64,000 nt of DNA, taken from the NCBI GenBank assembly GCA_029582155.1, contig CM055894.1, forward strand, positions 34,028,632 through 34,092,631, in the 5' to 3' direction. Positions 22,796 to 33,729 of the stretch are shown here, piece by piece. The notes beneath the pieces were generated by a model. The model searched no databases. It saw only the letters and a program-made list of their open reading frames with translations, and was not told the DNA's origin. The position numbers and the translations under genes were made by a program. Within the stretch, counting starts at the first letter, position 1. Every line of letters begins with the position of its first letter. This DNA is from Panopea generosa. Its lineage: Eukaryota > Mollusca > Bivalvia > Adapedonta > Hiatellidae.

Positions 22796-22829
22796 TATGG
22801 GGTACTTGAGCGGTTTAGGGTCTGTACCA

Positions 22830-24600
22830 TCGTTTTTACAGAAAAAAAAAATTCAGCCATATGATATGTTGTATAAAAACACTCAACTTTATGACTAACA
22901 AAACACAAACGGGGATTTCCCTACCTTCGTTTGATTCTAACATTAAAATGCCATCAATTTTAAAAAAAAACAACTAGCATGTTCATATAGATAATGTGAT
23001 CGTAATATATAAGCAATACCATATGAACCTTTAGAACGATACACATTATGTACATATTTAAGACATATTCAATCAAATATGTTTACAACACCCCAGGCAT
23101 GGTCGGCGGTAAATATGGAGACCACTGTTAGGCAAATCGATAATGTGGTTGCTTTGTAATGTTCACGAGTGCACACAATGAAACACATTATTAAAATCAA
23201 CGACAACATGTTTATATGCAACGTCTAAAATCTATAACTCCGGTGTGTCTACTTGTTTAATTATGAACAAATGCCGTAATCCTTTATTGTAATTATGTGG
23301 GTACGTACTTTACTTGCCGGGTTAAATACATAATATATAACGCATGTATGCAGGCATAGCGTGCTTTGTCAATTAAGTATCTACTTAATCTACCTGGTTG
23401 ACAACCTTGCCGTCCATGTTTGTCGCAGTCAGAACGTAAACGAATACGTTTAGAAACCAATACTACACTGTGTGGGTGTGTTTCACAATTATTCATTTAA
23501 CTGCATATGTCGTAAGGGTCTCTCTAATGAAATGAGGGTATACGTATTTTGAATCGACCCACGATCTACTTGTTAAGAAAACAGAGACAACTGTTCGGCA
23601 TTTACTTCAATATCGTGTCTTCCTGGTGTGTTTTGAATGGCCATGTAAGATGACCAAATATCCAGACGAATAAAAGCATAACATAAACAACTTACAGCAA
23701 CGGAGTATTTCATTGACAGTGCTGATAGTGGATATCATTGCGTTCTTGGGTCAACTTAACTAACACACTATGTAAAGAACTATTAATATGAAATTATATT
23801 AGTCTGCATTAACCAATGTGTGCATGTGTTACCGAACGTGTCCAAAGTTTGACTATTCACTATAGCCCTATCAGCAGCGATGGAATGCCACTTGTAGCAG
23901 ATACGCAGAATATTTCCGGCCACTTCAGCTGATAAATTTTGAAAATTTACAGGTTGGTTTTCAATCGGCATTTAAGTCACGAATCTTTATCAAAATATAA
24001 TGGAAAATTGCCAGGGCGTGTAGGAAAATCTTTCAATTAGCCTATGATAGAGTTATTGTTACCAATTGTGAACATTCATGGAAAAAATATACTGATTTTG
24101 TGGGACACCTCCATTTAAAAAGTAATGCATATTGAGCGTTATTTTTTTAAATGCTTTTAAAAAATGTTGAAATCTTTATAATAAGACAGGACATCAATCG
24201 ATTAAAATAAAATAATTATTTCACGATGATTTTTTTTTCAGGTGTTCCATGAAATATTGGTGGAGAAATAAGCGTTCGAATACCTACATAATTGTGTCGG
24301 CCATTTTAAAAATATCAACAACATTTCCGGTGTTATACATCTGTCTTAAGTTGGATATTTGACATGTCATTCATTGTATATTACATATTAATATTGTAAG
24401 TATAGGGTTATGAAATATATCTGAAAACAATGATTGTAAATAAAAAGCACAGATTTGCAAGTTATACTTGATGCCTACCTTTTTTGTGCGATCGTTTTAC
24501 GAAGCGAAAATTTGTGATGGCTTAATGAACTTCACAGAAATTGATTTGCAGCAAGTTCGATAAGTAATTGTTCTATTTGTGAATTGATATGATTGTTATA
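22830..24600. other. Non-coding stretch
   Basis: No gene, RNA or repeat boundary recognised. The short ORFs at 23293-23496 and 23783-23971 (both minus) have no supporting splice sites or recognisable motifs. Confidence 0.4.
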
Positions 24601-24607
24601 ATTGATA

Positions 24608-24812
24608 AGGTTGTGGGTTTGATCTCCGGTCGGGTCATACCAAATACTTGAAAGCATTTAGGGGATAGTGCTAGGTCTGGTCGTCCTGGTGTTGGTACAA
24701 TATTGCCTATATTGTGACTGGGTAGGGTATCATACATGTGTATGTGTCTGGCATTTTACTCTAGTGTGGCTCAGAATACTGTCTGTAACAATGTTGAAAG
24801 CAGATAAACCCC
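24608..24812 (+). mobile_element. tRNA-Ala SINE, old copy in plus orientation
   Basis: Starts at a worn B box (GGGTTTGATCTCCGG), then GTCATACCAAATACTTGAAAG, CTAGGTCTGGTCGTCCTGG, GACTGGGTAGGGTATCATAC and TCAGAATACTGTCTGTAACA, the reverse complement of the copies at 1199 and 7955. The A box region is lost. Confidence 0.72.
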
Positions 24813-24814
24813 AT

Positions 24815-25830
24815 ACATCAATGATCTTCCCATAACAGTCTCTTTGATGATTGATATAAAACATTACCTCTAATTTTCATTCGTCTCTCACCGCTGATTC
24901 AAGTTGAACACTTTTCTTGTTTCAGGAGATCAAATGCCATGAATGAAATACATGTACATTACAATATTTTTCTCCCCATCAAAAGTTTCCCAGGCAGGTC
25001 ATTATAGTTAAATTACAGCAACTGGGACTAATACACTTGCATTGTTTTTACAATGTGGGCCGTTTCTTTATACATTCAGGTAAAATAATAACTAATTATT
25101 AACATACATATGGTTCCTGGTGTTGAGTACATCATTATAGTGTGATGTAGCTAACTTTTCTACATGAAATGAAATTCAGGTTCAGGTCCTGGAGAAGACC
25201 TCAACACTTTCAACCATTGTACAAAACAATTAATTATGTCAGCCAGAACTACAACATGAATGATATTGTTGTATAATACATACTTCACAGACATTGAACT
25301 AGCCTGATGTTTTTTATCAACTGTCATGAAAACGCCAAACTATTATCATTCCTGAAATAAACACGCCCCAACTTACTGATCAAAATATAAGTACTAATTC
25401 ATAACAGATTTGCATTAATAAGAAGCCTCTAACAGATATCCTTAGATGGGACTGAACCAACATAAAGACAGATGTACTTCAATTTACTATAAGGATGCAT
25501 TTTGAAGCTATATTGCTGCACCCCACACTAATCATGAATTCAATCCCGTTTCACTGGCTGCTACGATAATATAATTTGTTGAGAAATTTATAATATTTAA
25601 ATGACTGCCACAAGTCAATGGACTAAACGCAACCCAAAAATAGTTGCAAAACCGGTACATAAAATGTCAGTTTCCACTCAAACTGCAGCATGCACATGTT
25701 ACATTTATATAATATGTTAATGTTGCATTTATAAACATCAATATATTAAATTGAAACTTTTTACTGCTATTTTAAGGTGTCCGTACATCATAATTGTTGT
25801 ATTACTGTGTAATTTAGTTTTGTTGCATGA
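24815..25830. other. Non-coding stretch
   Basis: Nothing firm. A T-rich acceptor-like site occurs before 24926 with a short open frame behind it, but there is no partner exon. Confidence 0.35.
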
Positions 25831-25831
25831 A

Positions 25832-26888
25832 GAGCTCTAGGGACCATTTATATCAAATATGAACAAAGTGGCTGATATTTTCTAAAGAAAAACATTCCAT
25901 TATTGGGTCCACTCTGACCCTTACATGTATAAAAATTCCCATTAAATGGCCCAGTATCAACTGCAATGACTAGCCAATGATCAAGAAATCAATGACCAAT
26001 ATGATCAATATGTTTGAAATGATACTTAAAATAAATGAGAAAAAAACATAATTTCCTGTTTTCCTATAGTATTCCTTTGTAAAAAGCAAATTTTCCTGAC
26101 TGGAACCCAATGGAACCTAGTTCAGATCTTGCTTTGAACAAATTTGGAACCCCCTATTCAGAGAGCATTTACACCAAATATAAACACATTTGGTTTGTCG
26201 GTTTTTGAGAAGAAGATTTTTGATAATTCACAAATTATTTCTGTTTTGGTCCCTTATGGATATCAAATCTCCTTTAAGAATCCAGTATCGACTGTTATGA
26301 CTAAACAATACCCCAGATGTCAAGATGATTAAAATAATTCCTAAAAATTATAATTAAAAAATAAATTATTATTTCCATAGTAGTCCCCTTACTGGGCCAC
26401 AATATATCCTAACAGTATCAGGGCTGGAAAATTTCACTCGTTTGCTCGCCATAACAAGTGAACATTTGGTCAGGATGGGTAAGATTTAAAAAAAAACTAA
26501 CCTTAATATTTCTTTGATTTTAAGCATTCAAAAAAAAAAATGTTAGAAAAGGAGGATACATAATTTTTATAAGACATTTCAGTCCGTGACCATCATTTCA
26601 ACAGAATTGAAACTCCTACTCATAGGGATCATTTATGCCAAATATAAATGAATTTGGCTCATCAGTTATTGAGAAAAAGGTATTTTAAATTTTGAAAAAT
26701 AAACTTATAAGACTTCAGGGTTATGCATTGAAGAGAGAGATTCATGTAACAATGTTTCACACCAAATTTGGTAAAAATCTGTCAAGCGGTTTCAAAGAAG
26801 TAGTTTGAAATAAAAATTAATGATCGACGGATGACAGACACATGGCGATCACGAAAGATCACCTGTGATTCGGCTCCGGTGAGCTAAA
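25832..26888 (+). repeat. Interspersed repeat related to family A, eroded
   Basis: Internal phrases repeat at about 25850, 26160 and 26630 (AGGGACCATTTAT..CAAATATGAAC; TTTTTGAGAAGAAGATTTTT). The end reads GGCGATCACGAAAGATCACCTGTG and CCGGTGAGCTAAAA, the family A terminus with a worn hairpin. Confidence 0.55.
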
Positions 26889-26889
26889 A

Positions 26890-28480
26890 TGATATATTTT
26901 CTGAAAATGAAAATATTATTTGAACATAAAACAAAGAAATTGACATGTGAGGATTTTTATTACAAATTACTTTGTGAAACGTAGCCAAGGTGTTTGTCTA
27001 TCAAGTCAAAGGTGGTAAGTATGGTCCTCGGATTAGCTTAATGGCTCCTCATAATCGACACCCAGTACTGGATCTGCATAGGACATGGACTCGACATTGA
27101 TTCACAAAGGCTGTGTAATTATTTGGCAATTAAAGCTCAGGCTGGACTAAAAAACATGTATAATATACATTTTTTTTCACAAATTTCCTTGTATGTCTTC
27201 ATCCTGTGCCACAAATTGAAATGCTGCGAAGTTATAGTAGTCTTTACACAGGAATACGTTGGGAAAATAGAAAATTATAATTTTCTTATTCATTTGTTTA
27301 AAAATAATGTTTAATTTGAGATCTGAACCTTTGTTTAATGAAAATAAATTAGATCTTGTTCAATAAAGATGATTAAATTTCCATAAAGATCCAGGTAGGG
27401 CCCCAAAAGGGTTAAAATTCAGATTTCTAAAGAAAAACATGGAGGGATTTTGAAATAACATTTATTCAATAGTCAAGGTCACATGCTAACCACTGTGACT
27501 TCTATCAAGCTGACCATCGACTCACCAGATAGAATGTTAGCAACTCACACCAGAGTTTGCAAGTTCTATCCCCAGTTTGACCTCATGTCCATAAAAAACA
27601 ATACTTATTTATATCAAACATCAACGCAGTCACACTTGACTTATTACATGACCCGTGGTGCTACGTCAAGAATAATATAATTAAAGGATAGACAGCAAGA
27701 CGAGATTGGATAATTAAAAGATAAAAATAAGAATAAAGTGTGTCCAGCTAATTTTTGCCTTTTCATCCAAGAACCCTCCGGTTACAGCGATCACGGCCAG
27801 AACAGCAATGGGAATCACAAGTGGCTAATTGTTGCTAGACCTCTGCAGGCCAGAATGAAAGTGGTGACAAGCCCTGCTTGAAGGATACCAAATCAGATCA
27901 TGGTTAGATCTGCAACATCAACAGACAGAATGTTTCATACGGTAATGGTTCGTAGAAAGAATACAATTCTGTAGAAAGATGTGGATGTAGGGGGCTACTT
28001 CCACTCTTCTATATAAACAAAACTTTGTGTAAACAAGCCCTACAACTTTATATACCCCACCCACCCCAATTATTTTTGTTCGGTCTAGTTTTTATCATTA
28101 CTTGTCCTTTCTGTGTCGATTCATGGCCAGATACACCTACATCCATATATATATTACACAAGGTTAACAGATTGTCTAATGTATTGCAAAACAATATAAA
28201 ATCAATGGTGGCCAAGGTAAAGTCACCAGCTTGGAAGGTTGAGAAGTGAACATCAACATAGTGTTTTTTCAGCATTAATTAATTGCAATTGGCATTTTAC
28301 CATAAAGCAAAACATAGCCTTTTGTATATAGCCAATACAATATACCAAATACATTTCATTTATTGCTGTTCGGTCAAGTGTCATGTAAATTCTACAAACG
28401 AAGAGCAGAAATAGATTGTTTAATTATTTCCTTGTTAGGGCTAAATCCGAGGTACTCCGAAAACACGTGGCCGAAATTGT
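26890..28480. other. Non-coding stretch with a GC-richer island at about 27745-27990
   Basis: The island stands out in base composition. On the minus strand a short hydrophobic reading (PLVIPIAVLAVIAVTGGFLD) occurs, but there are stops upstream and no convincing splice sites, so no gene is called. Opposing ORFs at 28025-28275 are probably chance. Confidence 0.35.
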
Positions 28481-28883
28481 GTCTCCGGTTAAAACACCAC
28501 ATCAAAAATGGTATTTGATTTAAATACCACATAAATGAAAAGATGGTATTTGGTTTAAGTAACACATTAAAAAATACCACAAAAAAAAGAAATAGTATTT
28601 GTTTTGAATACTACAAAAAAGAAAAAATGGTATTATGTTAGAAAACCACATCAAATGAACAATACATTGTTTAAAAACACATTAAAAATGTATGAAATAT
28701 TTGGTTTAGATACCACATAAAAAGAAGGTATCTGGATTGAATACCACATCAAACAAAATAGTATTTTGTTTAGATGCCATATACAAGGTAAATGGTTTGA
28801 TACCACATATAAAAGTATTGGTTTGATACCCCATATGATTGAATTGACCGATATTACACCGTCTATTCACAGGACTGCTTAAG

Positions 28884-29132
28884 ATGTCAAAACGATTCAA
28901 GAGAGGGAATTCGGATGTCAGCAAGAAGAAGTCACGAGGAGAGACGCAAAGACCGGTAGACTCTATTAATATGAACCCGGCAGTTTCTGGTAAAATGGAC
29001 GACTTCATAGACAATATGCTGGCACGAAGGCAACAACGCAATCTGGTTGTGCCTAACGTAGTTGCACAATCTCTCGATGTGGCACAACCTACACCTACAA
29101 GGAAGCGCCGATTTCATCGAGTGAGAAGTTAA
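28884..29132 (+). CDS. Small basic protein, unknown, inside the fold-back-like element
   Basis: An 82-residue frame in DNA of higher GC than its surroundings. Basic clusters at both ends (SKRFKRGNSDVSKKKSRG near the N-terminus, TRKRRFHRVRS at the C-terminus) flank a neutral middle (MDDFIDNMLARRQQRNLVV), as in a small nuclear or nucleic-acid-binding protein. I do not recognise the family. It begins about 24 nt after the end of the left arm and a TATTCACAG acceptor-like site at 28864-28872, so it may be a 3' exon rather than a complete gene. AATAAA lies at 29166-29171, shortly after the stop. The opposite-strand frame (28932-29117) is a shadow. Coding status is inferred from composition and context only. 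Confidence 0.45.
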   Translation: MSKRFKRGNSDVSKKKSRGETQRPVDSINMNPAVSGKMDDFIDNMLARRQQRNLVVPNVVAQSLDVAQPTPTRKRRFHRVRS

Positions 29133-29645
29133 TTTGGTATAAAAACTATTGTATGCATGAACTCGAATAAACGACTACTCACTAATATCATGCAAAGGCA
29201 GATCTCAAACTGCGATATGATATATAGATACACAGGTTAAAAAAAAAACACTTTAACACACATTAAAAAAAAATCCTATGTGAAATATAACTTTGTCTCT
29301 AGAAACCAGCCTAACGCTGACATTCGAGATCAAACAATGTCATCTCAGTATATAAAATGCCAAACAAACACATTTTTAGATAGCTGCAAAGATAAATGTG
29401 TCACAGTGTAAATATGCCAAAGCGCGAAGTAAGTTCGGTATGAAAACAGTTATGTACCTGAATAAACTACTACCACGTAGGAAAAGACTAGTCAACACTC
29501 ATTCAAACAATTTGTCCCATATGAAATATAACAAGCAATGGTCAACATTTAATCTCTATATAAACCAGCCTAATTTGAGATCAAACAGTATCATACCGAT
29601 ATGTAAACAATCAAACAAACATAATTAAGATACAACCAAAGATTA
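29124..29645 (+). repeat. Direct duplication downstream of the basic ORF
   Basis: 29124-29400 and 29428-29645 align: AAGTTAATTTGGTATAAAAAC / AAGTAAGTTCGGTATGAAAAC, GAATAAACGACTACTCAC / GAATAAACTACTACCACG, TGAAATATAAC in both, AACCAGCCTAACG..GAGATCAAACA / AACCAGCCTAATTTGAGATCAAACA, CCAAACAAACACAT / TCAAACAAACATAA. Confidence 0.7.
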
Positions 29646-29950
29646 CGAACTTATTTTGCTTTAGTGATAATTATATGCATTGGCTATAAATTGAATTCGA
29701 AATCGTTCATGAAACCATTAAAAAATCAATATTCGAAAGGGCTGATTGGTACCTTGTCTTCCCTCACCTGCAATACTCGATGGTATTCGCTGCATTTGCA
29801 CAGCGTGAATGGCATTACCTGTGTATCATTAACATGTTTAGTAGCAGTAGGACCTTCATAGAACACAAAAACCGTGGAAGCCCACCGCTATACTCCTGAC
29901 ACTTATGTGGAAAGCTACAAGATGACCGCTTATAACCCGCACGGCGTTGT

Positions 29951-30412
29951 ATGCAAAACAGGGATTCTGTGTTGGCATCAATTTCTACCCGTGAAATGGC
30001 ACGCAGCCACAATTCCTGGTGCATGACCTCAAAGCCAAGGTGTGAAGCTGTATTTACTCCCTTCATTTCCTGTCATCAAAATGTAATGCATTTTGGCCAT
30101 AACCCTGCTCAAACCTGATCATTGCTTTTTGTTGTTGTTGTTATTTAAACAAAATACAATTTGTATGTGGTATTTAAACCAATTTTCTTTTCTTTTTTGT
30201 GGTATTCAAACCAAATACCATTTTTTAAAATGCTTTCTTTTTAACACCAAATACATTCCTTTATATGGTATTAAAAACCAAATAGGGCAGTTGTGTGCTA
30301 AACAGGGAATCCATGTTGGCATCAGTTTATACCCGAATGCAGTGTGGTGACATGCAGTCATAATTCCTAGTGCATGACCTCAAAGCCAAGGCGTGAAGCT
30401 GTATTTGCTCCC
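29951..30412 (-). repeat. Direct duplication at the start of the right arm
   Basis: 29951-30065 and 30300-30412 share AACAGGGAWTC, TGTTGGCATCA, AATTCCTRGTGCATGACC and TCAAAGCCAAGGYGTGAAGC. The minus-strand 83-codon frame at 29815-30066 spans the first copy; the second copy breaks that frame, so I do not call a gene. Confidence 0.65.
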
Positions 30413-30769
30413 TATATTTTCGCAAACCTGACCATTGTTGGTTTTTTGTTTTTATTTAAACCAAATACTTATTGTATGTGGTATCTAAACCAAACACCAG
30501 TTGTTTTTTTTGTTGTATTTAAACCAAATACTATTTTTTTCTTTGTTGTAGCGTTTTAGACGGTATTTAACACATACACATGTAGCAGCATTTTATGTGG
30601 TATTCAAAACCAATACCTTTCTGATGTGTTTTTTTATGATGTATTCAACACCAAATATCGTTTTGTATTTAGTATTTAACCAAATACTCTTCTTAAATGG
30701 TATTCAACAATTATCTTGGTACCTAAGCAAATACCATTTGTATGGGCGTGAACACCAACTAAATGCATA

Positions 30770-33370
30770 TTTTTTTTCTAAAACAACGCACTGAACAGAC
30801 CCTTTGACAGTGTGCATACATATCTCACAAACAGCAAACATCTTTGCAATGTGCAAAGGAAACCATGGTGCATACAAAATATACATTAACACAATATAGA
30901 CTGCAGCAGATATATGAGATTTATATGAAATCCACCAAGGCTGCGACGCTATTTAACACACACCAATTAGCCCACAGCATAAGATACATTTAGGGAACAA
31001 GGCAGCATATGCGTCGTCTGTTTAACAATACCGAGAGCAGACCATGGTTAATATAATTTCTGAGCTTTTATAGTACACGAGCTAAAATACTAATGCGATA
31101 TATCACCATATATCAACAAACCTCTTTTATATGTGGAATTTTACCATATACCAACTAATATTAATGCAGCATTGCACCATATGTCAGCATACATATTTGA
31201 ACTAAAACCACGCTCTGGATAGGTACACGACTCATCATACACCTCGGCTATGCGTGACATGAACGCATTTCACTCCAAATATGCTTATCACAACAAACAG
31301 ACTACAGAAACGTTAAATAAGTATGTGCTAATTAATTTACATACGCGATCCAGGCAATATATAACGACACTGAAAGCAGCCCAGGTAGCACCATTAACGT
31401 ATCTGCAAAAATCCTGATAAAATCTACTCAATGTTAGTCAGATGAAACAGTCGGTCAGTGTAACCAGGGCTGCGTTCAGCACGATTAAACATGTTTACTC
31501 ATATACTAACTCGCTTTGTGTTTCCAGACATGTATACAGCCACACCGCGTACTATTCTGCTGTTGATATGTGTTAGCTGGAAGTATAGCTATAGTTAATT
31601 GTATTCTACATATGGCTTGTTTATGGGAAAAAAACTGACAAAGATATACCGTCACCAGTAATTACAAATTATATGTGATAAATATTCTCTCTCAGGCATT
31701 ACAAAATCATAAAATGGAACACAGAGATTGCTCGACCCCAAATCAGTAATCAAAATATCTCATCTTAACCGAATACATAATAAGTTACAGTTACACCAAT
31801 TGCTTGTTTGTAGTTAAACTACCTAACTTCATCCATTCATTCCCGAGCGAGTTGACCGAAATGAATGTGCAGACAAAATATCAAGGACAAGCTATAAGTA
31901 CGACCTTCGTGTCGATTATTTTCCTTATCGGTACGGCGGAATCATTTTATTTTACACAGCACATGAGTCATGGGAAATAAAGATTGAGGGAATTAAAATT
32001 AGACACGATATGAAAGGAGTAAACAACAATACATGCAACCACAAAATCAAACGACAATATAATACAACATGCAACTGACAAGACATCGCAAGACAAACAC
32101 TCTGACAATACTATGAAGGCTGCAATATGAAGACGTCAGAATAACACGAAGTGTCGATGGTATAACAGGGATTTTAGTCATACATCGCTGACATACGCTT
32201 AATTAAGAGCAATAACTGTTTGGTAAATTGTACAGCTGCAGTTAGGTTTTTATTAGAAACAAATTATGGAAATACAACAACATGGCCTCTAAAACATAAG
32301 CAGGCTTTTTTTCATAGCATACTTTTTAATACAGCAAAATAACTAAAACACAAGCATCATGTGAACAGTAAACGTTTTAAAATATATAGTTATTTTTTCA
32401 TGAAAACAATAAGGTTGTTTGGGCAATGATTTTAGTACATGTATTCCGGAATATGTAAACAATTCTGGAGCATTATATAACAATGTAGAGAAAGCCTCGA
32501 ACTTCGAAAGTTATGCAGATGCATGTGAAAAATCAATTAAATGAGTGACGTTTTTCATATCCCCCTGAAAAATTTCCAAATTACTCATGAACCATTTTCT
32601 TAACAGGTAGGAAACACTGTATAAAGAAAAGGAAACGGAACAAACAGTCAACCACAATTTGTCCACAATTTGTCTTCCTTGCATTCTCTATTCCTCTCTA
32701 TAGCTCTCTCATCTCGCTCTTTTATTCATGTTTATCACATAGCAACACTTGTTTACTATGTAGTGAAACCATTACGCAAATGTTATAAATCTCACGTGTA
32801 ATACAACCTTGAACGTCATTGATTGGATACTAATTCACCGGACCTTTGTATTAATTCGCATATTTAAACTTCAGATTTTATTTAACTCGTCCAAGGAAAT
32901 TCTTAATAAGTGTGCTTGGTGAGTATAACGAACGTTGTTGTTTTATAAATGTATAGTCGAATTGATAAAAGTGTATTTTAGTAAGAACACATATTTAGGC
33001 CAGACTTACACATCCCGTTCTGGTTATTCGGCCAAAGAAGGGGTATCAATATATGTCCTTTTGTATGTGACTTACTTGAATTTTTATTTTTACGGGAAAT
33101 GTAATCAATAGAATCTGACACTTGCTGTCAATTCCTACAGAATTTCATTAAACTCGTCCAGGAAAAGTGATTATTCCCCGTTCAATAAAGTTCTGTACGC
33201 TATTACGATGTCAGATCCTATCAATTTCAACCTTTTGAAAATGCTTGAAAATACACGGATATATACTACAACACTTGACTATCTGTCGTGACTTGCTTCC
33301 CGTATTTCTCTTGAAATAAAAATAATGTTATTAAATGTGATATGTCAATAAAAAATCATATACAGTATAT
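30770..33370. other. Non-coding stretch
   Basis: AT-rich, no gene recognised. A small local repeat, AACTCGTCCA, occurs at 32885 and 33153. Confidence 0.4.
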
Positions 33371-33384
33371 GTCAAACAAACATT

Positions 33385-33627
33385 TTAGTCTCTTTAAATT
33401 AGATGACACTTTTCTACAATTGTTGCTATCTGTTGACAAAAAACATTTAATTTTTATACATTTATTGTTTTAGCAGGAAAATGCATTTTTTCATAAGCGA
33501 GATTTTGATTCTTATCTATGTAATCTCGTTGTTATGTCGTAAACCAAAACGAGGTTTGAATTGGCATGACACCTTTGAAATCAGGTCAAAGTTGCAAAAG
33601 GGTGACATACGTCGTGACCGCCGATAA
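33385..33627 (+). other. Duplicated segment with a possible hydrophobic exon
   Basis: 33385-33545 is similar to 38740-38900 (CTTTTCTACAATTGTTGCT / TTTTTCTACAACTGTTGCT; GATTCTTATCTATGTAATC / AATTCTTATCTTTGTAATC). After an acceptor-like TTGTTTTAGCAG, an ATG at 33481 opens 48 codons starting MHFFISEILILIYVISLLC, then basic KPKRG, to the stop at 33627. This could be a signal peptide or a membrane segment. The paralogous segment differs by an indel and does not preserve that frame from an ATG, so coding is uncertain. Confidence 0.35.
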
Positions 33628-33729
33628 TATATACACGTGTATTCTATGATCATACATATTTGACACAATATTCGGACGGCTGAACATATCAGGTTTCGCA
33701 GGTACTGAGGCAATACTTTATTCTGACTG

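Larger units (their letters stand above)
18985..22826. mobile_element. 3.8-kb TIR DNA element with 11-bp-phased subterminal arrays, non-autonomous
   Basis: Perfect 28-bp terminal inverted repeats lie at 18985-19012 (starting TACAGACCCTAAACCGCTC) and 22799-22826, extendable to about 36 bp with a 2-bp gap (AATTGCAC). The ends read TA-CAG...CTG-TA, which fits TA target duplication of the Tc1/mariner type (inference). Just inside each end is a GC-rich array with a period near 11 bp (CGGAGCGCGAA), at about 19016-19110 and 22715-22795, in the same orientation at both ends. The palindrome GAGTGCACTC and close variants recur near the left end, 19019-19300. The interior is AT-rich with no ORF over 90 codons, a SINE at 20032-20215, an AAT microsatellite and an internal direct duplication. 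A truncated inverted copy lies at 41185-43098. Confidence 0.85.
28484..30765. mobile_element. Fold-back-like element with arms of tandem palindromic units
   Basis: The left arm (28484-28860) and right arm (about 30140-30765) are built of 30-40-bp units around the near-palindrome GGTATTTGGTTTRAATACC followed by ACAT and an A-rich spacer. Units point one way in the left arm and the reverse-complement way in the right arm, so the arms can pair. The interior of about 1.3 kb holds the plus-strand ORF 28884-29132, a direct duplication (29124-29400 and 29428-29645) and a second duplication (29951-30065 and 30300-30412), the last interrupting the right arm. The arrangement resembles Foldback transposons, whose long inverted repeats consist of short tandem repeats. 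No transposase recognised. The outer boundaries are approximate. Confidence 0.65.

Noticed and set aside
24926-24994. Plus-strand exon after a T-rich acceptor
   Set aside because: Short, no partner exon, and the frame ends soon after; could easily be chance.
27745-27990. Minus-strand signal-peptide exon (PLVIPIAVLAVIAVTGGFLD)
   Set aside because: Stops upstream in frame, no start codon and no convincing splice sites; noted only as a GC-richer island.
28025-28275. Overlapping plus and minus ORFs of about 75 codons
   Set aside because: They are mutual shadows without homology or splice support.
29815-30066. 83-codon minus-strand gene in the fold-back-like element
   Set aside because: The duplicated copy of the same DNA at 30300-30412 does not keep the frame, so there is no sign of selection on protein.
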